Of a DNA stretch of 64,000 nt, positions 7,763 through 17,119 are shown piece by piece. Both the position numbers and the translations under genes were made by a program. The notes under the pieces are model-generated. The model was not told the origin of the DNA, searched no databases, and saw nothing but the letters and a program-made list of their open reading frames with translations. Source of the stretch: Deltaproteobacteria bacterium TMED58 (GTDB lineage Bacteria; Desulfobacterota_D; UBA1144); the NCBI GenBank assembly GCA_002167555.2, contig NHDL02000001.1, positions 136,114-200,113 on the forward strand. The letters are read 5' to 3'. Each line of letters begins with the position of its first letter. Positions within the stretch are counted from its first letter, which is position 1.

Positions 7763-10700
7763 ATGAGAATAAAGTCCTTATATATTAAAGGTTTTAAGAC
7801 GTTCTATGAGAAATCCATAATAAATTTTGATTCTGAAATTTCCACAATTGTTGGTCCAAACGGTTGTGGCAAGACCAATTTATTGGATGCGATGAGATGG
7901 GTTCTTGGAGAGCAAAACCCTAGATTACTTAGGCTGGACTCAATGTCTCAAGTTGTAGCCGATGGAAACGATAACCTGCCCAAGCAAAATTTTGCTGAAG
8001 TATCTTTATTGGTCGAGAATGAAGAAGAGAATGAGTTCATAGAAACAGAAATAAAAAGAAAGCTCTACAGATCCGGTGAGAGTGAATATTATTTAAATGG
8101 AACTCAATGTAGATTAAAAGATATTACAAATATTATAATGTCTGAAGGAGCTGGCTCCAGAAGCTTTACCATAATTCCACAAGGACAAATTGACACTTAT
8201 ATAACATCTAAACCTGAAGAAAAAAAGAATTTAATTGATGAAGCAGCTGGTCTAGCAATTTACAAATCCAAGAGAGCCGAAACAGAACGAAAGATAATAT
8301 TGGTTAAAGATAATTTAGAAAGGATGAGAGATATTCAGATTGAAGTAAAAAATCAAAAAGACACCTTAGAAGATCAAGCTAGGAAGGCTAAATCATATTC
8401 GGAATTAGTTGATAAATTTAAAAGTCTAGAGAAGCTTTTTTATAAAAATAGATTTAGGGATTTAAATAATAAGTTGTCAAAATTTTCAAAAGAAAAAGAA
8501 GAGTTCAGCAATATTACAAATGAATTTGAAAAAGCTAGAAGTGAAATCAAAGCAAATCTTCATACTTCTAGCGATAATCAAAATAAAGTTGTTAAAACCA
8601 TTGATGATTTAAATAATTCCTACCTAGAATTAAAAGAAGAGAAGATTGAGGTTTCTTCTGAAGTGAATATTATGCAAAAAGAAAATATGATATTAATTGA
8701 TGAACTAGATAGAGTAAAAGATACTAAGAAAGATTTAAGAGATGAAGTCGATAGTATGATCCTGGAAACTGAAAATATTAGTAAAAGTTATAAGGATTTG
8801 CAAAAAAAAATCTTTGATGCTAATGAGCAAATTAATTTCTCTTCTCATGACAATGAACGTGATTTAGATATTACTCAGGATGAAGTAAAAATTAAACTTT
8901 TAGACGCAGTTGAGCGCTACTCTTCTTTGAAAACTAGCTATTCAATTATTGAAAATGAATTAAGTGACCTATCAACAAAACAACTTAAATATGAGGATGA
9001 ATCTAGTAAGTTAGAGGAATCTATTTCTAGTATTGAAATAAAAATGAGGGAAATTAAAGAAAAGTCATCAGAGCTTGAATTGATTAGAGATAATTGTATA
9101 AAGAATAAAAAAGAGGAAACAGAGAAGCTTACTTGTATTAATACCGAGCTTAAAGATATAAATATAAAATATTCAAAAATTCTTTCAGATCTCGAAGCTA
9201 CTAATTCTAGAGTTAAAGTTTTAGAAAATATTGAGTCTACATATGGTTGGCTGCCAGAGGGTATTAGGAATTTTGTTCATCAACTTAAAGGAAAAAGTAT
9301 AAATGGTACTGTATCTGATTTTATCAAATCAAAAGAAGGATATGAAAAAGCTGTAGAATCTGCCTTAGGAGAGAAACTCAAGTGGATTTTAATTAACGAT
9401 AAGAATAATACAATCGATACAATTCAAACTTTTAAGAATACATGTTCTGGTAGAGGAACTTTTATTTCTTTAGATAACAGGAGGCTTGCTGGTGGAAGTC
9501 TAAGATTAAGCCAAATAAGCATTATGGACTGTATAGAATGTAGCCAAGAAAACCGTCCATTTTTAAGCTCAATACTTGGTGATACATATGTTTCAGATGG
9601 GTTAGTAGAAGCTATTAAAGCCAGAGAAGAATTTCCAGGGTTTAACTTTGTAACAAAAGATGGAGAATTTTTTGATGCAAATGGTTCAATATCAGTAGGA
9701 TCAGCTCCAGAGAATATATTACAGATAAAAGATGAAATCAAAGATTTAAATAATCAAAAATTGGAATACGATAAGAATATAGATTTAGTTGGTATTGAAA
9801 TAAAAAAAATCGAGGAAGAAATTTTTGATATTAACAATAGGATAAATTCTTTCGATAACGAGATTTCATCATATACGGATTCTTATGAGGTTATTTCACG
9901 AAAACTAAATGATTTTAACTCCAGGCTATCAGGCGAGACATCTCTTAGAGAAAATATTCAATCTCAAATAAAAGAGCTTGAAGCAAGCTTGATGCTAAAA
10001 AAGAAAAAACTTGATGATATATATGATGAAATTAATGTAATAATTGAAGAAAAAGATGAGTTTGAAAGAAAGTTTAATTTATTAGAAAAAGCTAAAGATA
10101 TCTCATCCTCAGAAATTATACTTGAATCTAAAAAGACTGAAATTAAGAATCTTGAGGAATCTCTTAATAATCAGGGGAACTCTAAAAAAAATCTTAGTGA
10201 AAAGATTGATTCAGTTTCTTTAAAAATCGAAACAGAAACAAGCAGGATTATTGAACTTGAAGATAAAATAGAATTAAATTCCCTTAAGATAAAAAAATGC
10301 GGACAGACATTAGAGAACTTGGGACTATCCGAGGCAGGACTGGTGCAGGATATATCTGAATCGAAAAAAGAATTAGAGAATATAAAGATTAGCTTATCAA
10401 ATGGTAGTTCTGAAATCGAAAAAAGCGACGAAATCTTAGAAGAAAGAAGAATTAAAGGATTTGAATTGGATTCTAATATCCAAAAAGTTGAGATTGAAAT
10501 TGAGCAATTACTTGAAAATCTCAACCCTGATATTGATGCTTCTGAAATCAAAAAGGTTAATTCCGATGAATCTCTAAGAATTGATGAATTAGAGAAAAAT
10601 AATGATTTATCTAAGTCAAAATTTTATAAATTACAAAAAACAATAGAAGGTTTTGGCCCAGTAAATCTATTGGCGCCAGAGGAGTTTGAGAAGTTACAGG

Positions 10701-11248
10701 AAAGATTTGATTTTACAAATTCACAAATTGAAGATTTGGATGAATCATTAATGAACTTAAATAAAACAATTAGCAAGATTGATGGGGAGTCTGAGACTGC
10801 TTTTATGGAAACATTTAATAAAATATCAGATAAATATGATCAATATATAAAAACATTATTTGGTGGGGGAGAGGGCAAGCTTGTATTGACTAATCCAAGC
10901 TCTATCAAAGATACAGGAATTGAAGTAATGCTTAAGATAGGACTGAAAAAATACAGAAATCTTAAGTCTTATTCAGGTGGTGAACGAGCCCTTGCAGGAA
11001 TAGCACTATTGCTTTCAGCTTATTTTGTCAAACCTGCACCATTCTTATTGCTTGATGAAGTAGATGCACCCCTTGATGATAAAAATATAGACAAATTTGG
11101 GTTGATGCTGAAAGAAATATCAGCTAAATCTCAAGTTGCAATAATTACTCATAATAAAAAAACTATGAAATTTTCAAATAAATTAATAGGTATTACATCC
11201 AAGCTAGAGGGTTTAAGCGAGGTTATCCCCGTGGACTTATCAGAATAG
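7763..11248 (+). CDS. smc: Chromosome segregation/condensin ATPase SMC
   Basis: 1161 aa, normal for bacterial SMC. The N-terminal head has Walker A (GPNGCGKT, residues 31-38) and continues LLDAMRWVLGEQ. Long coiled coils run from about 165-480 and 650-1000. They flank a hinge domain (about 485-640) with the TVSDFI and AVESALGEKL segments. The C-terminal head has the ABC signature YSGGERALAGIALL near residue 1070 and Walker B/D-loop FLLLDEVDAPLDD. It loops and compacts chromosomal DNA with ScpA/ScpB, which are not in this window. secA follows 22 bp downstream. Confidence 0.98.
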   Translation: MRIKSLYIKGFKTFYEKSIINFDSEISTIVGPNGCGKTNLLDAMRWVLGEQNPRLLRLDSMSQVVADGNDNLPKQNFAEVSLLVENEEENEFIETEIKRKLYRSGESEYYLNGTQCRLKDITNIIMSEGAGSRSFTIIPQGQIDTYITSKPEEKKNLIDEAAGLAIYKSKRAETERKIILVKDNLERMRDIQIEVKNQKDTLEDQARKAKSYSELVDKFKSLEKLFYKNRFRDLNNKLSKFSKEKEEFSNITNEFEKARSEIKANLHTSSDNQNKVVKTIDDLNNSYLELKEEKIEVSSEVNIMQKENMILIDELDRVKDTKKDLRDEVDSMILETENISKSYKDLQKKIFDANEQINFSSHDNERDLDITQDEVKIKLLDAVERYSSLKTSYSIIENELSDLSTKQLKYEDESSKLEESISSIEIKMREIKEKSSELELIRDNCIKNKKEETEKLTCINTELKDINIKYSKILSDLEATNSRVKVLENIESTYGWLPEGIRNFVHQLKGKSINGTVSDFIKSKEGYEKAVESALGEKLKWILINDKNNTIDTIQTFKNTCSGRGTFISLDNRRLAGGSLRLSQISIMDCIECSQENRPFLSSILGDTYVSDGLVEAIKAREEFPGFNFVTKDGEFFDANGSISVGSAPENILQIKDEIKDLNNQKLEYDKNIDLVGIEIKKIEEEIFDINNRINSFDNEISSYTDSYEVISRKLNDFNSRLSGETSLRENIQSQIKELEASLMLKKKKLDDIYDEINVIIEEKDEFERKFNLLEKAKDISSSEIILESKKTEIKNLEESLNNQGNSKKNLSEKIDSVSLKIETETSRIIELEDKIELNSLKIKKCGQTLENLGLSEAGLVQDISESKKELENIKISLSNGSSEIEKSDEILEERRIKGFELDSNIQKVEIEIEQLLENLNPDIDASEIKKVNSDESLRIDELEKNNDLSKSKFYKLQKTIEGFGPVNLLAPEEFEKLQERFDFTNSQIEDLDESLMNLNKTISKIDGESETAFMETFNKISDKYDQYIKTLFGGGEGKLVLTNPSSIKDTGIEVMLKIGLKKYRNLKSYSGGERALAGIALLLSAYFVKPAPFLLLDEVDAPLDDKNIDKFGLMLKEISAKSQVAIITHNKKTMKFSNKLIGITSKLEGLSEVIPVDLSE

Positions 11249-11259
11249 ATCTCTATAAT
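11232..11259 (+). promoter_or_regulatory. Candidate secA promoter overlapping the smc end
   Basis: A -35-like TGGACT (11232-11237) inside the last smc codons, a 16-nt spacer and a consensus TATAAT (11254-11259), 11 nt before the secA ATG. Read-through from smc is also possible. Confidence 0.45.
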
Positions 11260-11270
11260 CTGAATTTATA

Positions 11271-13907
11271 ATGTTGAATTTAATAAAAAAAATATTTGGT
11301 TCGGATAATAAAAGGGAGCTCTCACGAATTGGCAAACTCGTAATTTCCATTAATAAACTCGAGGAAGAAGTATCATTAAAGTCAGATTTAGAACTTAAAA
11401 AAGAAGTTGAGGTAATAAAAGCTAATATACGAAGTCCTCAAGAATTAGAAGAACATCTTGTAAGAGTACTGGCTATTGCCCGTGAAATTTCCAATAGAAA
11501 GCTTGGATTAAGACCCTTTGATGTTCAGCTTATAGGAGCTATAGCTATTCATGAGGGAAAAATTGCAGAAATGAAAACAGGTGAAGGTAAGACCTTAGTT
11601 GCTTCATTAGCTGTAGTATTAAACTCTATTTTTAGCTCTGTACATTTGATTACTGTTAATGATTATTTAGCAAGGAGGGATGCTTTATGGATGTCACCGA
11701 TTTATATATCTTTAGGACTTAAAGTAGGAATACTAAATAACGACAAGTCCTACCTTGTTGAACAAAATGCAACAGGAGAATATATTTTATCTGAATCAGA
11801 AAGAAGTGATGTTTATAAGTCAGACATTGTATACGGTACAAATAGTGAATTTGGTTTTGATTATCTTAGAGATAATATGAAGTATTCTTTAGATGAAGTA
11901 GCACAAGGGGATCATTTCTTTGCTATTGTAGATGAGGTAGATAGTATCCTTATCGATGAGGCAAGAACACCCTTGATTATTTCAGGCCCAACAGATAGCT
12001 CTATGACTGACTATTCAAATATTAATAATCTTGCAAAAACTTTAAAGTTAGAGGATATTACAAAAGATGAAAAAACTAAGCAAGTTTTTATTTTAGAATC
12101 TGGAATTGAAAAAATAGAGAAAAGTCTTTCTTTAGAGAACCTATATGATCCAGCAAATCTTTCTACTTTACACTCAGTAACACAGTCTCTTAGGGCTATT
12201 CATATGTATGAAAAGGATAAGGACTATGTTGTTCAGGAAGGTAAAATTGTGATAATTGATGAGTTTACTGGACGCTTGATGCCAACTAGGAGATGGGGTG
12301 AAGGTTTACATCAAGCGGTTGAAGCAAAAGAGAGGCTAAACGTTGAGGAGGAGAATCAAACCCTAGCGTCAATTACTATCCAGAATTATTTTAGAATGTA
12401 TGATAAGTTATCTGGGATGACAGGTACAGCTGATACAGAAGCTTTAGAATTTGATAATATTTATGATTTAAAAGTATTGGTAATTCCTACTAATTCTCCG
12501 ATGATCAGAGAAGATTTGAATGATTTAATATATCGAACTGAGAAAGAAAAATTTGATGCCGTTGTAGATTCTATTGTAGATTTTAATAATAAAAGAAATC
12601 CTATCTTAGTTGGTACAATTTCAGTGGAAAAATCAGAACAACTAAGCAGAGAGTTAAATAAAAAAGGAATAGAGCACAAAGTTTTAAACGCAAAGAACCA
12701 TGAGTCAGAGTCAGAAATCATAGCAGATGCAGGAAAAATGGATGCAGTAACTATAGCTACTAATATGGCTGGAAGAGGGACTGATATTAAGCTAGGAGGA
12801 AATCCTGATTACATTGAGAATAATCCTTTGTCTTTAGAAAAAATAGAGAAAGAGAAAAATGATATATTGGATTTGGGTGGACTAGTTGTTCTCGGTACCG
12901 AGAGACACGAGTCTAGGAGGATTGATAATCAATTGAGAGGAAGGTCAGGGAGACAGGGTGATCCAGGAAGAAGCCAATTTTTTGTATCAATGGAAGATGA
13001 TTTAATGAGGTTGTTTGGTTCAGAGAGAATTTCTTCAATGATGACAAAATTTGGTTGGAAAGATGGAGAACCAATAGAACATAAAATGATTACAAATTCC
13101 TTAGAAAATGCTCAAAAGAAGGTTGAAGGTAGAAATTTTGAAATAAGAAAATATTTACTAGATTATGATGACGTTCAGAATAAGCAACGTGAGGTAGTCT
13201 ATGGGATAAGGAATAAGTTGTTAAGAGATGAAGAAATAAGTGAGATACTCTCAGAAATTTCAGAAGAAGTTTTTTTAGGAATCGAAAATACTTATGATAA
13301 TCAACAATCTTTAAATGAAAGCGACAGTCAATCTATGATAAGTTCTTTGGGATTGGAGAGTAACATTGAGTTTAAGAATTTACAGGAATTTAAAGACTTA
13401 GTTGAGAATAAGATTAATGAAAAAATCTCATCTCTAGGCGAACTCTATAAGCCTGTGTCAAAATATATTCTGTTAACAACATTAGACATGAGTTGGAAAG
13501 AACATTTATTGGGAATGGACTATTTACGAGATAGTGTTGGTTTACGAGCTTATGGTCAAAAAAATCCTTTACGGGAATATAAAAAAGAAGGCTTTGATAT
13601 GTTTGAAGAAATGGTAGAACGCTTTAATTTTGATGCTTTAAGAAGCTTTTTGGCTGTAGAGCCAGTAACAAATGAAGAAATTATTAGACTAGAAAAAGAA
13701 AAAGATAATCAAGAGAAAATGCAATATCTAAGTGATGCTGAAATAATTGACTCCAATGAGAGTGAAAATTCTCAATCCATAATGGAAAACGATTCTGAGT
13801 CAAATAAAAATAAGATTATTTCTAAGAATAAAATGCAAAAAGAAAAAATTAAAAGAAGAAGTCTTGAAAAGAAAAAGAGACTCCAAAGGAAGAAGCAAAG
13901 GAAATGA
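11271..13907 (+). CDS. secA: Preprotein translocase ATPase SecA
   Basis: 878 aa. Drives export through SecYEG. Walker A is MKTGEGKT (101-108). Walker B/DEAD region reads DEVDSILIDEARTPLIISGP. The helicase-like second nucleotide domain has ATNMAGRGTDIKLGGNPDY and RGRSGRQGDPGRSQFF. The helical scaffold/wing with DMSWKEHLLGMDYLRDSVGLRAYGQ is present. The C-terminus ends in a Lys/Arg-rich tail and lacks the usual CxCxSGxxYKxCC zinc motif that binds SecB and lipids. It overlaps the following small membrane-protein gene by 4 nt. Confidence 0.98.
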   Translation: MLNLIKKIFGSDNKRELSRIGKLVISINKLEEEVSLKSDLELKKEVEVIKANIRSPQELEEHLVRVLAIAREISNRKLGLRPFDVQLIGAIAIHEGKIAEMKTGEGKTLVASLAVVLNSIFSSVHLITVNDYLARRDALWMSPIYISLGLKVGILNNDKSYLVEQNATGEYILSESERSDVYKSDIVYGTNSEFGFDYLRDNMKYSLDEVAQGDHFFAIVDEVDSILIDEARTPLIISGPTDSSMTDYSNINNLAKTLKLEDITKDEKTKQVFILESGIEKIEKSLSLENLYDPANLSTLHSVTQSLRAIHMYEKDKDYVVQEGKIVIIDEFTGRLMPTRRWGEGLHQAVEAKERLNVEEENQTLASITIQNYFRMYDKLSGMTGTADTEALEFDNIYDLKVLVIPTNSPMIREDLNDLIYRTEKEKFDAVVDSIVDFNNKRNPILVGTISVEKSEQLSRELNKKGIEHKVLNAKNHESESEIIADAGKMDAVTIATNMAGRGTDIKLGGNPDYIENNPLSLEKIEKEKNDILDLGGLVVLGTERHESRRIDNQLRGRSGRQGDPGRSQFFVSMEDDLMRLFGSERISSMMTKFGWKDGEPIEHKMITNSLENAQKKVEGRNFEIRKYLLDYDDVQNKQREVVYGIRNKLLRDEEISEILSEISEEVFLGIENTYDNQQSLNESDSQSMISSLGLESNIEFKNLQEFKDLVENKINEKISSLGELYKPVSKYILLTTLDMSWKEHLLGMDYLRDSVGLRAYGQKNPLREYKKEGFDMFEEMVERFNFDALRSFLAVEPVTNEEIIRLEKEKDNQEKMQYLSDAEIIDSNESENSQSIMENDSESNKNKIISKNKMQKEKIKRRSLEKKKRLQRKKQRK

Positions 13908-14140
13908 TGAGAAACATTAAAATTACAACATCATCTATTTTAAGCATCATAATAATAGTTGGCTTAGTTTTTGTTTTTGGATCAATTTTTTTAATTATTT
14001 TGGCTATATTTTTCCTAACTAAGATTTATAGTCTTTTTTTTAAAAAGAAGAAAGTAGATGCTTCTCACGAAAGTAATTTAAAGAATGAAAGCGAAGTAGA
14101 CATTGTTGATGTAGACAAAGATGATTACAAAATAGATTAA
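13904..14140 (+). CDS. Small unknown membrane protein after secA
   Basis: 78 aa. One long hydrophobic stretch (residues ~12-42, one or two membrane passes) is followed by a Lys-rich and then acidic Ser/Asp/Glu tail. The ATG at 13904 overlaps the secA TGA; a second ATG at 13907 is equally possible. Translational coupling suggests a link to secA but no family is recognisable. Its stop overlaps the convergent pterin dehydratase gene by 4 nt. Confidence 0.6.
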   Translation: MMRNIKITTSSILSIIIIVGLVFVFGSIFLIILAIFFLTKIYSLFFKKKKVDASHESNLKNESEVDIVDVDKDDYKID

Positions 14141-14412
14141 ATATCATCAATATTATTTGCTAATTCTACATCCAAATTTGATAAGCCATCAATTGAATGA
14201 GTCGATAAATATATTTCAACTTTGTTATAAGTATTTTGAATATTAGGGTGATGGTTCAGTTTCTCTGATTCAATTCCAACTTGCACTATAAATCCTAGTG
14301 CATCAGAAAAATTTGAGAAAATAAATTTTTTGTATAACTGATTTTTTTTTATTGACCAGGTTGGTACCATAGCTTTTATTTTATTCTTAGGAATAACTTT
14401 AGGTTTTTTCAT
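14137..14412 (-). CDS. phhB: Pterin-4a-carbinolamine dehydratase (PCD/DCoH family)
   Basis: 91 aa. Carries the family core EKLNHHPNIQNTYNKVEI with the catalytic His-His-Pro and the C-terminal THSIDGLSNLDVELA. In pterin-dependent hydroxylase systems it dehydrates 4a-hydroxytetrahydropterin. In bacteria without a hydroxylase nearby it is often linked to pterin or molybdopterin metabolism, so the exact role is open. The ATG at 14412 gives the family's usual start (MKKPKVIPKNK); an upstream in-frame TTG at 14445 would place the promoter inside the gene. folK lies divergently 60 bp away. Confidence 0.88.
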   Translation of the reverse strand: MKKPKVIPKNKIKAMVPTWSIKKNQLYKKFIFSNFSDALGFIVQVGIESEKLNHHPNIQNTYNKVEIYLSTHSIDGLSNLDVELANNIDDI

Positions 14413-14421
14413 AATAAAATG

Positions 14422-14450
14422 AAGATAAACAGAAAATATTAACAAGTCAA
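14422..14450 (-). promoter_or_regulatory. phhB promoter (TTGACT-17-TATCTT)
   Basis: On the minus strand -35 TTGACT (14445-14450), 17-nt spacer, -10 TATCTT (14422-14427). The -10 ends 9 nt before the ATG, so the message should be almost leaderless. Confidence 0.6.
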
Positions 14451-14460
14451 AAAAATAAAT

Positions 14461-14466
14461 TATAAT
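14461..14466 (+). promoter_or_regulatory. folK -10 element (TATAAT)
   Basis: A consensus TATAAT ends 6 nt before the GTG start of folK at 14473. No Shine-Dalgarno site fits in between, which predicts a leaderless message starting with GTG. Confidence 0.5.
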
Positions 14467-14472
14467 TAGTAA

Positions 14473-15006
14473 GTGTTTGAATTTTATTTATCTTTAGGAT
14501 CAAATTTAGGAGATAGACTTTTAAATTTGAGAAAAGCAATTAAACATCTCTCTTTATATAAAGAAAATAATGAAGAAATTATATTCATTGAAGAAGTTTC
14601 TAGTGTTTATGAAAGTTCTCCAATTCCTTCATCTGACCAGCCAAATTTTTTTAATATAATATTAAGAATAAAGAGCAAAATTGAGCCTATCGATTTGCTA
14701 GATATTATTAAGATAATTGAGCTTGATTTCGGACGAGACTTATCCCATAAAAATCAGCCTCGTATTATAGATATTGATATAATATTCGTGAGATACTACG
14801 AAAATCATATTCTAATTGAACCTAATGAATACGGTGGAAGACTAGAGGTACCTCATCCTCGGGCTCATCAAAGAGCCTTTGTTTTAATGCCCTTACTAGA
14901 AATAGATTCTGATATAATCCATCCATTGATTCATAAAACCATTAAAGAAATATTTATAAATTTAGAGAAACAAGAAATTTTAAAATTAGGGAGTATTAGT
15001 TATTGA
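14473..15006 (+). CDS. folK: 2-amino-4-hydroxy-6-hydroxymethyldihydropteridine pyrophosphokinase
   Basis: Transfers pyrophosphate from ATP to the pterin alcohol in folate synthesis. 177 aa. The N-terminal strand-loop LSLGSNLGDR, the VYESSPIP segment, the metal-binding RIIDIDIIF and the C-terminal PHPRAHQRAFVLMPLLEI are all characteristic of HPPK. The start is GTG (14473), chosen because it gives the family N-terminus and follows a TATAAT by 6 nt. It sits in a folate/pterin neighbourhood with phhB and folD. Confidence 0.95.
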   Translation: MFEFYLSLGSNLGDRLLNLRKAIKHLSLYKENNEEIIFIEEVSSVYESSPIPSSDQPNFFNIILRIKSKIEPIDLLDIIKIIELDFGRDLSHKNQPRIIDIDIIFVRYYENHILIEPNEYGGRLEVPHPRAHQRAFVLMPLLEIDSDIIHPLIHKTIKEIFINLEKQEILKLGSISY

Positions 15007-15036
15007 AAACTCTAAATCAATGTATATCATTTTCTT

Positions 15037-15369
15037 ATGAGCACAAAGCCAGCGAAATTTAAATTAGGCGCAATTGTTAAGCATAAAAAGTTTCATTTTA
15101 GAGGAATAATATTTGATGTTGACCCTATATTTAATAACACGGATGAGTGGCTAGAGAGAATACCTGAAGACCGTAGACCCAAAAAAAATCAGCCGTTTTA
15201 TCATCTCTTAGCTGAGAATGAAGATAAAAGTGTTTATATAGCCTATGTTTCTCAGCAAAATCTTGAAGAGGATTTAGAGAAAGAACCATTTACACATCCG
15301 TCAGTAAAATTAATATTTGATGGAAAGGACACGGAAGGTAATTATATAGTTAAGCAATCAACTAATTGA
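15037..15369 (+). CDS. hspQ: HspQ/YccV-like protein
   Basis: 110 aa. Matches the YccV/HspQ (hemimethylated-DNA-binding-like) fold: KFKLGAIVKHKKFHFRGIIF, the NQPFYHLLAENED segment and YVSQQNLEED near the C-terminus. In E. coli HspQ is a Lon-linked heat-shock factor and substrate-specificity enhancer; here that role is an inference. A TATCAT (15025-15030) ends 6 nt before the ATG, so this gene may also be leaderless. It overlaps the convergent folD by 12 nt. Confidence 0.85.
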   Translation: MSTKPAKFKLGAIVKHKKFHFRGIIFDVDPIFNNTDEWLERIPEDRRPKKNQPFYHLLAENEDKSVYIAYVSQQNLEEDLEKEPFTHPSVKLIFDGKDTEGNYIVKQSTN

Positions 15370-16212
15370 TTTTTCAAGTGAAGTTAGAGTATTCCAAAGC
15401 AACATTGTTATAGTCATTGGTCCAACACCCCCAGGAACTGGTGTGATAAACCCAGATATCTTTTTCACAGCTTCAAAGTCCACATCACCTGCAAGTTTTC
15501 CTGTATCTAGCCTGTTAATTCCAACATCAATGACAATGGCCCCTTCTTTTACCATTTCTTTTTTTACAAAATGTGCACGCCCAATCGCAGCTACAATTAT
15601 ATCTGCTTCTTTTAAAACATCTTCTAAATTTTTTGTTCTAGAATGACAGATTGTAACTGTTGCATTTTTTTGCAATAAAAGTATTGCTGCTGGTTTGCCG
15701 ACAATATTACTTCTTCCCAGTACAACAGCATTCTTCCCTTCAATATCTATATCATAAAATTCAAGCATTTTAATTATTCCATGCGGTGTACAGGGTATAA
15801 ATTGTGGTTTTCCTTCAAATAGGTAACCGGCATTTATTGGATGAAAACCATCAACATCTTTCTCAGAGGAAACTGAATTTAATATTAATGAATCGTCAAT
15901 ATGTTTTGGTAATGGTAATTGAACTAAAATGCCATTAATTTTTTTGTCATTATTTAATTTATTAATTAACTCAAGCAACTCATCTTGAGTTGTTGACGCA
16001 GGTAGCTTATGTTCTTCAGAGTATATGCCAACATCTTCACAGGATTTTCTTTTATTCCTAACGTAAATTTGTGAGGCTGGGTCTTCACCAACTAGAACTG
16101 CGGCTAGACCTGGAACTCTTGAATGTTTATCTTTTATAGCCTTCGTTTTTTCTTTAATCTTTTCTCTAATACTAGCTGATACTAATTTACCATCTATAAT
16201 TTTTGCATCCAT
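15358..16212 (-). CDS. folD: Bifunctional methylenetetrahydrofolate dehydrogenase/cyclohydrolase
   Basis: 284 aa. Interconverts methylene-, methenyl- and formyl-tetrahydrofolate with NADP. The conserved YVRNKRKSCEDVGI carries the catalytic Lys. GILVQLPLPKHID, the DVDGFHPINAG loop, the Rossmann-domain VVLGRSNIVGKPAAILL and the C-terminal TPVPGGVGPMTITMLL are all diagnostic. GGAG precedes the ATG. It supplies formyl donors used by Fmt. It is in an operon after thiD with a 10-nt gap. Confidence 0.97.
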   Translation of the reverse strand: MDAKIIDGKLVSASIREKIKEKTKAIKDKHSRVPGLAAVLVGEDPASQIYVRNKRKSCEDVGIYSEEHKLPASTTQDELLELINKLNNDKKINGILVQLPLPKHIDDSLILNSVSSEKDVDGFHPINAGYLFEGKPQFIPCTPHGIIKMLEFYDIDIEGKNAVVLGRSNIVGKPAAILLLQKNATVTICHSRTKNLEDVLKEADIIVAAIGRAHFVKKEMVKEGAIVIDVGINRLDTGKLAGDVDFEAVKKISGFITPVPGGVGPMTITMLLWNTLTSLEKSIS

Positions 16213-16222
16213 TTTGACTCTC

Positions 16223-17017
16223 CTATGTAAAATGATTTAATGGTCCATGTCCTTTTCCGATATTAAAAGAATTTTTTATGGCCATATTTATGAATTGTTT
16301 CGCATTTTTCGTTGCATCTAATAAATTCATTCCTAAAGCTATATTACCAGAAATAGCAGCAGAAAGTGTACATCCAGTTCCATGAGTATTAGAGGTAGCG
16401 TATCTTTTCCCTGAAATAGTATAGATTTTATTATTAAAGCTCAAATAGTCGATAGACTTGCTTTTGTCTTCTGAATGACCACCTTTTATTAAAACATTAC
16501 TAGCTCCTAGTTTAGTAAATTCATTAAAACACTCTTCAATATCCTTTTTGGTTTTAATTTTTTTCATTTTTGTTATTATCGAGGCTTCATGAAGATTTGG
16601 AGTAACAAGAAAAGAACCAGGCAAGATGTTTTTTACAAAAAAATTTATAGAACCGGACTTTAATAGATAATCACCCGATTTAGAAATCATTACAGGGTCA
16701 AGAATAATTGGAATATGTTTAAATTTTTTTAATGATTTAGAGACAGTTTGCATTATTACTTTGTCATATAGCATACCTATTTTAATCGAAGAAACTTTAA
16801 AATCCTTCAAAACGGCCTTTATTTGATCAGATACAATATTGGGCTGTTGTCTTTTGATTGATATAACTTCTTGTGTATTTTGAGCAGTTATACATGTAAT
16901 AGCCGTAGTTGCAAAAACTCTTAAAGTATTTAAGGTTTTAATATCTGCCTGAATACCTGCACCTCCCCCAGAATCAGAGCCTGCAATGCATAAAACAACT
17001 GGTATATTCTTTTTCAT
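16223..17017 (-). CDS. thiD: Hydroxymethylpyrimidine/phosphomethylpyrimidine kinase
   Basis: 264-aa ribokinase-family enzyme that phosphorylates HMP and HMP-P for thiamine synthesis. Signatures: CIAGSDSGGGAGIQADIKT at the N-terminus, VLDPVMISKSGD in the middle, and the anion-hole/catalytic TSNTHGTGCTLSAAISG near the C-terminus. Together with thiOSG and thiC it shows the window's organism makes thiamine de novo. No ThiE partner is visible here. Confidence 0.95.
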   Translation of the reverse strand: MKKNIPVVLCIAGSDSGGGAGIQADIKTLNTLRVFATTAITCITAQNTQEVISIKRQQPNIVSDQIKAVLKDFKVSSIKIGMLYDKVIMQTVSKSLKKFKHIPIILDPVMISKSGDYLLKSGSINFFVKNILPGSFLVTPNLHEASIITKMKKIKTKKDIEECFNEFTKLGASNVLIKGGHSEDKSKSIDYLSFNNKIYTISGKRYATSNTHGTGCTLSAAISGNIALGMNLLDATKNAKQFINMAIKNSFNIGKGHGPLNHFT

Positions 17018-17119
17018 TTGATATTTATTATTTTAAAGGATTTTTTCTTATATAAAAAATCTTAATTTTTTTCTGTAATTTAGTGTAAAATTATATTATT
17101 ATCCCCTGTTGGCTTTATT

